Positions 57,375-64,000 of a stretch of DNA of 64,000 nt are shown here, one piece after another (the stretch's first letter is position 1; every line of letters begins with the position of its first letter). The translations under genes were made by a program, and so were the position numbers. The notes beneath the pieces were generated by a model. It saw nothing but the letters and a program-made list of their open reading frames with translations. It made no database searches and was not told the DNA's origin. The stretch comes from Cladophialophora immunda (taxonomy: Eukaryota; Ascomycota; Eurotiomycetes; Chaetothyriales; Herpotrichiellaceae). The stretch covers positions 684,883 through 748,882 of the forward strand of contig NW_015622546.1 of assembly GCF_000835495.1 (NCBI RefSeq). Reading direction: 5' to 3'.

Positions 57375-58339
57375 GGTCAAAGGAGTCTCGAAACGTCCGC
57401 CAAAGTCCTGCAGAAAGAGCGCGACCTACCTTAGTATAAACCCAGCATGATCAGCATCACCATTTGGCCTGTGGGCCTTGAACAGCAGGGCAATTTGCTC
57501 TTCTGGGTTGATTTCAACGTGGTCTCTAGATGTCGAAGCCACACCCACGCTTCCCCCATCGAAGAGAAGCGGCCCAATACCAGACACAGACAGCTTCTGA
57601 CCCTGGAGCCTCCTTCGCCTCTCCAGAGAACATTTAGCCAGCTTGCCAAAGGCGTTGTGAAAATGCGGAGTTGCTGAATCCCCTGGAGAAACTCTGGAAG
57701 GAAAATGCCCGGGGACATTGGAAGCGAGCTTGCTTGGATCTAGCACGGAGGAAATCTCCAGTGGCGCCATCTTGTGGTCTTGAGCCCTTTTTGGCAAATG
57801 GCCGATCGTCTCTATTGCCAATGAGCGTTGGGGGGAATTCAGCCTAAATGTGGGTTTCCTCGATCGTTGTGTATCGTCCGTGCATGGTGTCGCCGTCATC
57901 GATTGTGCTTCTTTAACAGATTCCATGCCCCTCCGCGGCAATATGCCAGATTGCCTTCTTCCCGAATGGTCCTGTCGACTGAGTGGTCGAGGGTGATGAC
58001 TTTCTCTGCATTCAACCGGCGTCGACGCGTCCACCTCCTCCGCAATTTGCCCATACCTGGCGGGACGAGGTGTTTGATGCAATAACTGCCTTCCTGACTT
58101 GGAATGGCAGTGTGAGGAGTATCCCTTCACGACCGGAGCCCGTCCTGAAATAGGATGAATTGTTGGAATTGTGCCTACGGCTGGGCGGAAGCTGGTTTTC
58201 AGACGGTGGTGGAATGTGCTCTCGTCGACCTGAGTTTGATAATGGTAAGAAGACCATGTTGCCCAGATGTGCTGGGTATCCTTCTACCTTGTATTTCTTC
58301 TAGCTGCTTGTTGAATTGAATCGACACCCGGTGCGGACC
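57375..58339. promoter_or_regulatory. Divergent intergenic region between GH115 and carboxylesterase
   Basis: 965 bases containing both promoters. A 234-codon minus-strand frame (57426-58130) is open but is rich in Arg/Pro/Ser without recognisable motifs and is probably chance. Confidence 0.5.
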
Positions 58340-60499
58340 ATGGCTTCGTTCTTTCGGGCCGTGTTGCCTCTGGCTGTGCTCGTTGGATATACCCTCGGCC
58401 ATCCTCAGGATATAGTACCCCGGGCCAACGTCGCCGTGTCCAATACTGGGAGCTCAATGACATACGTCTTCCAAAACAACCTGAATGCCTCGGATGATGT
58501 CAACCATGTCGGCGCCATCCTGCTTGACCCGATGTTAGCATCTGCTGGGTCCGCTGCTTGTCAGGCTTTGAGCGAGACACTTTTGACTCAAGCGACCATT
58601 CAGAACTACAGCAGTGACTTCTCGTCTGCATTATCATACCTGGCGTACTCGGGAAGGGTGTCTCCTAATCAGGTGTATCACATTGCTGGTGGCAGTTTGC
58701 AGGTTTCCGGTCAAGCACAGCTCTCCTTCCCTGCAACACCACAAGGAAACACTTCTTTGCCCGTCCTTTGCACCCAATCAAGCTCTGCAAGCCAGCCTCC
58801 AAACTCCACCGCAAACACTTCAAATCAAGTGGTCGTTGCGGCAGCAGGCAACACCTATATGGGTTATCGAAATCAGAAATCCTTTCGCTTCCTAGGCATC
58901 AGATACGCTGATCCGCCACAGCGATGGGTATATTCTCACATGTACAGTGGAAGTGGCAAAATGGTGAACGCTACTGCCTATGGCGCCCAGTGTTCTCAGC
59001 CATTCGTCAATGGAACGAGTGAGGATTGCTTGTTTCTCAACATCCAGACCCCGTACATTCCCAAAGCTGGATCATCCCAGAGACTTCGACCCGTCTTATG
59101 TGAGTCCCACATGCCATGAGTGACTTTATATGGTGCAATGAGGCTGATTATATCAGTTTGGATTCATGGAGGAGGGTTTACTGGCGGCACTGGAGCTGAT
59201 CCGCTCAGTGATGGTGGTAACCTAGCCTCTCGAGAAGACATTGTGGTCGTGACCATCAACTATCGGCTGTCAACGCTGGGCTTTCTGGCCATTCCCGGCA
59301 CCAACATCAAAGGCAACTTTGGCATTGGAGACCAGATTGTCGCCTTGAACTGGACCGTACAGAACATTGCCAGGTTCGGCGGAGATCCAAACAAGATTAC
59401 TATCATGGGCGAATCTGCTGGGGCCGGCTCAGTCCGAACTCTTCTCGGTAGTCCTCCTGCAATCGGGCTGTTCCAGGGTGCCGTAGCTATGTCCAACTTG
59501 GGTGGCGGAGTGACACTTGGCCTCGAGGGCAACTATGGAACCACTTACTCGTCTTACTACACTGTCAATGAATCATATACAGTCGCCGGACCTCAAATCT
59601 TCGACGCCTCAAACTGTACCCAACAAACATTGACTGGCAAGATCGCGTGTCTGAAGAAAGTCAATGCCACGGATCTGGTGAATCTGGAGACCGTTGCCAG
59701 ATACGTCGTCCAGGACGGAACCATTGTCAACTCCTCCGAACTCAACGTGGTCGAGAAGAATGCTGGGAGCGCATATGTCCCGATCATGTTTGGCAATGCT
59801 GCAAACGACGGCGCTTCTTTTTCCACGATATCTGCCATTCCGGTGCACAACGAAACACAAGGGCTAATGACCGGTCTGAGTATCAATGCCTCTTACGCAC
59901 AAGCCATCATTCAGTCGGGCTTGTTTCCCTACTACAGCACCGGCAATATGACGTTCGATTCCTTCAACGTGTCACAACGAGTCGCAACCGACACTACTTT
60001 CCGCTGCATCGATCAAGCAACAGTATATGCTGGTGCAGAGACTGGTGCGTTCCCTGCGGCATATTACTACGAGTTCGAACGCACGATCAATGGATACAAC
60101 CCCGAGAACGTCCCTGGCGCGCCGGTCACGCCGGGTTACCCTCACGGCAACCCGAACCTGCCTTATTTCAAACTGCACGGCGCCGACATGGACTGGGCAT
60201 TTGGCAACTTCTACGTGCCCCTGAGAGATTCCAACGACCTCTATTCCGTCCAGCTGGTCAGCGGGTACTTTGCGGAATTCGTGAAAAGCGGACAGCCTAA
60301 TCCTCCAGTCCCCTACCTCCAGGCCAGGGGGTATACCAAGACCTTGCAAGGCGTTCAGGCATCAGGACCCTGGGAGAAAGTGTCCAATGCCACTGGTCCC
60401 ATCAAGCATCTGGACTACCCCGCGACGAGCGGTGCCTTTGTGGATTTGCCGCAATGTGCGTGGCTCAACTATAGCATAAGCTACTATCTCGAGCAGTAG
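58340..60499 (+). CDS. Secreted type-B carboxylesterase
   Basis: About 700 residues, two exons. The start at 58340 gives a signal peptide (MASFFRAVLPLAVLVGYTLG). About 165 residues rich in Ser, Asn and Gln precede the esterase domain, which begins at FRFLGIRYADPPQRWVYS. Domain marks: SEDCLFLNIQTPYIPKAG, WIHGGGFTGGTGADPLSDGG (oxyanion hole, straight after the intron at about 59101-59155), VVTINYRLSTLGFLAIPG, TIMGESAGAGSVRTLLGSPP (catalytic Ser in GESAG) and KLHGADMDWAFGNFYVPLRD (catalytic His). There are many N-glycosylation sequons. The substrate is unknown; with GH10 and GH115 beside it, an ester on hemicellulose (for example hydroxycinnamoyl or acetyl) is possible but not shown. Confidence 0.88.
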
Positions 60500-61704
60500 C
60501 AGGAGATATCGGGTATGATCCTTGAATTGAACCGAGTCTAATGAGGCCTCGAACCAACGCTTTCTCGAGACGTCACAGTCGAAGACTACATTAGTTTTCT
60601 GGAGCTCTTGGAGCGTAGTCAGAGCTCAAAACAGAGCCTGCTGGACCGACAGGTGCAGCCAGGGCTATCTGCGAGCGGATGGGCAAAGACATCGAGGGCT
60701 TGTTGTGTGAAATGAAGAAGAGCTCAGAAAGCCGAGGAGTCGGAATGTGGAACCGTTTTCCAAAGCGAGTGTCGGCAGCTGCGAAACTGCGTTTCTTCCA
60801 TTCTAGAGACGATACATACCCTCGTGAATCACACCGAGGAGCTCAATCTTCATCTTAACATGTAAGCACCGAGCTTGAACACATGAAAAGATCACAAGTA
60901 CCGGGAGCTTGCAGATAATAAACAAACAGAGGCCAGAGCTCCGCTTGTCAGGTGAAACATGATAGTTTGCATTGCTTGGGTCTCAGCCTTGCGTCACACG
61001 TTCGAGTATCCACGATGTCAACGGGATTCGCCGCCTATCTGAAGGCTACTTCCTGTCGAATAATGAGCACGAGGTACGGAGGATTTCAGGCATAGCAGAA
61101 CGCACAGACCGTATGCCCACGGGATAGGAAATGAGAGGCCAGATTCGAGCTCACATCTTACTCCAGCCTCGTCTCAAGAATATGGGGTGAGGTTGTCGGA
61201 GAAACAAAACAAACCACTCCCCTAGTGGCCCATCATGACATCTGAATCATCTCCGCGTTAATTGGGAGACACTACTCGTACACAGGTACATTGGGGTCCA
61301 TTGCCAAGAGCCTGTACGGCTAAATGGCCGATCATCATCACTTTGTAACCACTGCATCTTCACGGTTCCTCCGCGTATATCAGGCGAGTGACCAAAGCAT
61401 TTAGCCGGATCGCTGGCTAGGTGGACACATTTGTAGACGACAGAGTGAGATAGGAGACACTTCTCACTGGCTCAGACGCCCTGTTTTGCGTTGGACTCGG
61501 CGTTGGACTCCTTTCCATTCGTGCTGCGCATCCGGAAAGCCTCTTGTACCCGCCCGCTATGCTGAGAGCAGTACGAGTAGAGCATCTTGGGCTGCAACAT
61601 TGCTTTCCCCTCCCTCTAATTACCCGGGAGAAATCAGGTAAGAACCTCTCTTCGGAGACGGGAGTAAGTCAATCTTTTGCTTCTGTGTTTGCAAGTGCAC
61701 GAAG
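60500..61704. other. Intergenic region upstream of GH5 gene
   Basis: 1.2 kb with no supportable gene. A short direct repeat (GCGTTGGACTC twice) lies near 61491-61513. Confidence 0.5.
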
Positions 61705-63300
61705 ATGGTGTCCGGCTACCTGAGGGTCGACGGTGACAAGGTCGTCGACGGCAGTGGGCAGCAGGTGGTGCTGCGCGGAGCGGCTATTGGAGGATGGATG
61801 AAGTAAGGGACTTCTATGCTCCCACCGAGCGAGAGAGTCACGAGCTGATGTGCCCCTTCAAAGCATGGAGAACTTCATCACAGGCTACCCCGGCCACGAG
61901 TTCCAGCATCGAGCATCCATGAAGAAAGTGCTGGGCGAAGAGAAGGCCGACTTCTTCTTCGACAAGTGGCTGGAGTACCACTTCACCGAAGCCGACGCCC
62001 GCTTCTTCGCCAGCCTGAAGCTGAACTGCATCCGGCTCCCCTTCAACTACCGGCATCTGGAAGATGACATGAACCCGCGGGTGCTGAAGGAGGCTGGATT
62101 CAAGCACCTCGACAGGGTGATTGATTTGGTGAGTCTGGTGGTGTTTTCATGGTCGATGACCCTTAAAAGATGACCCTCGCTGAACTCTTTGTCGCGAACT
62201 CCAGTGTGCAAAGCACCAGATCTACACGATCCTCGACATGCACACCGCGCCAGGCGGCCAGAACCCCGACTGGCACTCCGATAACCCTACCAACTATGCC
62301 GCGTTTTGGGACTACAAGGACCACCAGGACAGGACCATCTGGCTATGGCAAGAGATTGCCAAAAGATATAGGGACAACGCGTGGGTGGCCGGGTACAATC
62401 CCATCAACGAACCGTGCGACCCCGAGCATATCCGCCTGCCAGCGTTCTACAAACGGATCGAAGCGGCCATCCGTGCCGTGGACCCTCATCACATCTTGTG
62501 GTTGGATGGCAATACCTTTTCGATGGAGTGGAAGGGCTTTGATGAGGTCTTGCCGAATTGCGTGTACGCTCTACATGACTACTCGGTGCGTCCCGAGGTT
62601 CTAGGCTAGAACGTTGTGCTTGTGCTAATGAGACGCGCAGATGATGGGCTTCCCTACCGGCGAGCGCTACAAGGGCACCGAAGACCAGAATAGCAAGCTC
62701 GAGCGACAGTTCCTGCGGAAAGCTGAATTCATGCTCGACCACAAATGCCCCATCTGGAATGGCGAGTTCGGTCCAGTCTACGCTGACCCAGCCGAGGACA
62801 AAGATGCAGACGCCGTCAATCAGGATCGATACAACATGCTCGGCCAACAGCTTAATGTCTACGACAAGTTCAAGATCAGTTGGAGCATCTGGCTGTACAA
62901 GGACATCGGCGTCCAGGGGATGGTGCACACGAGCCGCGATTCGAAATGGAACCGTACCATCCAGCCCTTCCTGGACAAAAAGAAGCAGTATCGCTTGGAT
63001 GCGTGGGGGGTGCACCACTCGCCGGAGGCGGAAGCCGCTTTGAATCCTCTCGTAGAGTGGATCGACAAGATCTGTCCGACTGCGAAGGATGCGTATCCAG
63101 GGCCGTGGCAGACCGAAAGGCACGTCATGCGCGCCGTGATCCAGACGTGGTTGAGTGCGCAATTCTCCGACGAGTTTGCCCAACAGTTCAAGGGAATGGA
63201 CTTCAAAGAGCTGGACGAACTGGCGCACAGTTTCCATTTCAACGAATGTGTCCAACGGCAAGGACTGAACAAGATCTTGAGCGAGCATGCTGCTCAGTGA
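61705..63300 (+). CDS. GH5 glycoside hydrolase without signal peptide
   Basis: About 466 residues, four exons. The start at 61705 gives MVSGYLRVDGDKVVDGSGQQ and then VLRGAAIGGWMNMENFITGY, the N-terminal block of clan-A GH5 enzymes. Later: NCIRLPFNYRHLEDDMNPR, IYTILDMHTAPGGQNPDWHS, GYNPINEPCDPEHIRLPAF (acid/base Glu after Asn), YALHDYSMMGFPTGERYKG and CPIWNGEFGPVYADPAED (nucleophile Glu), then KISWSIWLYKDIGVQGMVHT. Introns near 61804-61862, 62130-62204 and 62586-62640 all splice in frame. There is no secretion signal, so it is likely intracellular and could act on imported oligosaccharides or glycolipids. I cannot assign the subfamily. Confidence 0.88.
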
Positions 63301-64000
63301 GCTGCAACGGCTGCCATTGCAGCAGACGGGTTGATCCACCATGGGGAGCAAGCATCTGTCCACCGCCCTTTATCACCCGACTCATCCGTCGCGCCATGCG
63401 ATAGATCTGAGTACCTAAAAGGCCCCCGGCACTCTCGACCACGGTGGCGAGGTAGCAATATAGGTACTTCCTGCTGATTCATCGATGATAGACTTGGCGC
63501 TATCTACGGTGTGAGGACGGCCCGGCAATTGTTCACTGCAAGCACGCAGGTGTGAGACCGGCAGGGGCATTATCTGCTTGTGAAAAGAGAAGACTGGGAA
63601 TCAACGTGGAAATCGGCGGACGATGACGCATGCAGGCATTGCAGAGGGCAGGTTTGGGAGTGATCCTGCAAAGGACTAGTACGGCGCAGTTCGCGAGGGG
63701 CCCGGGTTGCTCGATATCAACACTCTCCGAAATGGGAGAAGGTCATGGTCCACCATTGGATGACCTAGACAATCGGTAAGCTTGCTGGAAGCTGCTTCCA
63801 TTCGACGATCGAATGCGGCCGAGACCACTGCAGAAGGCTGCACACCGAGCCGTAGAGAAAGAAGACAGCTTCTTGGAAGCGGGACTTGGCTGCGGTCGAA
63901 AACCGTCGAGAAGAGAAGAGGCCTTCGACCGCCAGCTACTTCTCAACCACAGGAAGGGCACGATTGCACCCTGATAAAACACTTCTCTGTGATAAAACAT
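63301..64000. other. Terminal region, no gene identified
   Basis: 700 bases after the GH5 stop. A minus-strand frame at 63743-64000 runs off the window edge but has no family likeness; a gene edge beyond the window cannot be excluded. Confidence 0.45.

Noticed and set aside
57426..58130. 234-codon minus-strand frame between GH115 and the carboxylesterase
   Set aside because: Arg/Ser/Pro-rich, no family motif, and covers the shared promoter region of two well-supported genes.
63743..64000. Open frame running off the right edge (minus)
   Set aside because: No family likeness and Ser/Arg-rich composition; cannot be judged without flanking sequence.

Overview
This is a piece of filamentous ascomycete (Pezizomycotina) nuclear genome. 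The evidence is short GT-AG introns with fungal spacing, two Zn2Cys6 transcription factors, a HET-domain gene, fungal GH10/GH115 hydrolases, and housekeeping genes (CCT3, RRP3) that read as ascomycete. Eurotiomycetes is my best guess for the class, but nothing in the window proves it. Gene ends below come from joining exons by hand, so splice sites are inferred.

Region 1 (220-19832) is a tight nine-gene metabolic neighbourhood: Zn2Cys6 regulator, single-domain extradiol (VOC) dioxygenase, FAD monooxygenase, laccase-type multicopper oxidase, DHA1-type MFS exporter, an aldehyde-dehydrogenase-fold protein that has lost its catalytic residues but kept a tail anchor, a second Zn2Cys6 regulator, an alpha/beta hydrolase, and a second FAD monooxygenase paralogous to the first. 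There is no PKS, NRPS or terpene synthase in it. Hydroxylation, extradiol cleavage and hydrolysis of an aromatic ring would be a coherent reading. A secreted beta-propeller gene (21251-22396) lies just outside.

Region 2 (22397-36362) starts with a gene-poor stretch holding simple repeats, a 17-G run and a decayed kinase fragment. It continues with a very large GHKL-ATPase / DUF3883 nuclease-like protein (25196-30643), an unrecognised coiled-coil gene (30896-32805) and a HET-domain gene (33727-36362). This part looks like a non-self-recognition or genome-defence neighbourhood and holds the least described protein in the window.

Region 3 (37658-46094) is conserved: chaperonin subunit CCT3, an A-T-R-R NRPS-like reductase matching the fungal glycine-betaine reductase that makes choline, and the DEAD-box helicase RRP3.

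Region 4 (46985-63300) is oriented to plant polysaccharide: MFS sugar transporter, GH10 endoxylanase, GH115 xylan alpha-glucuronidase, a secreted type-B carboxylesterase, and a GH5 enzyme without a signal peptide. The transporter and GH10 diverge from one intergenic region, and GH115 and the esterase diverge from another. The last 700 bases hold nothing I can support.
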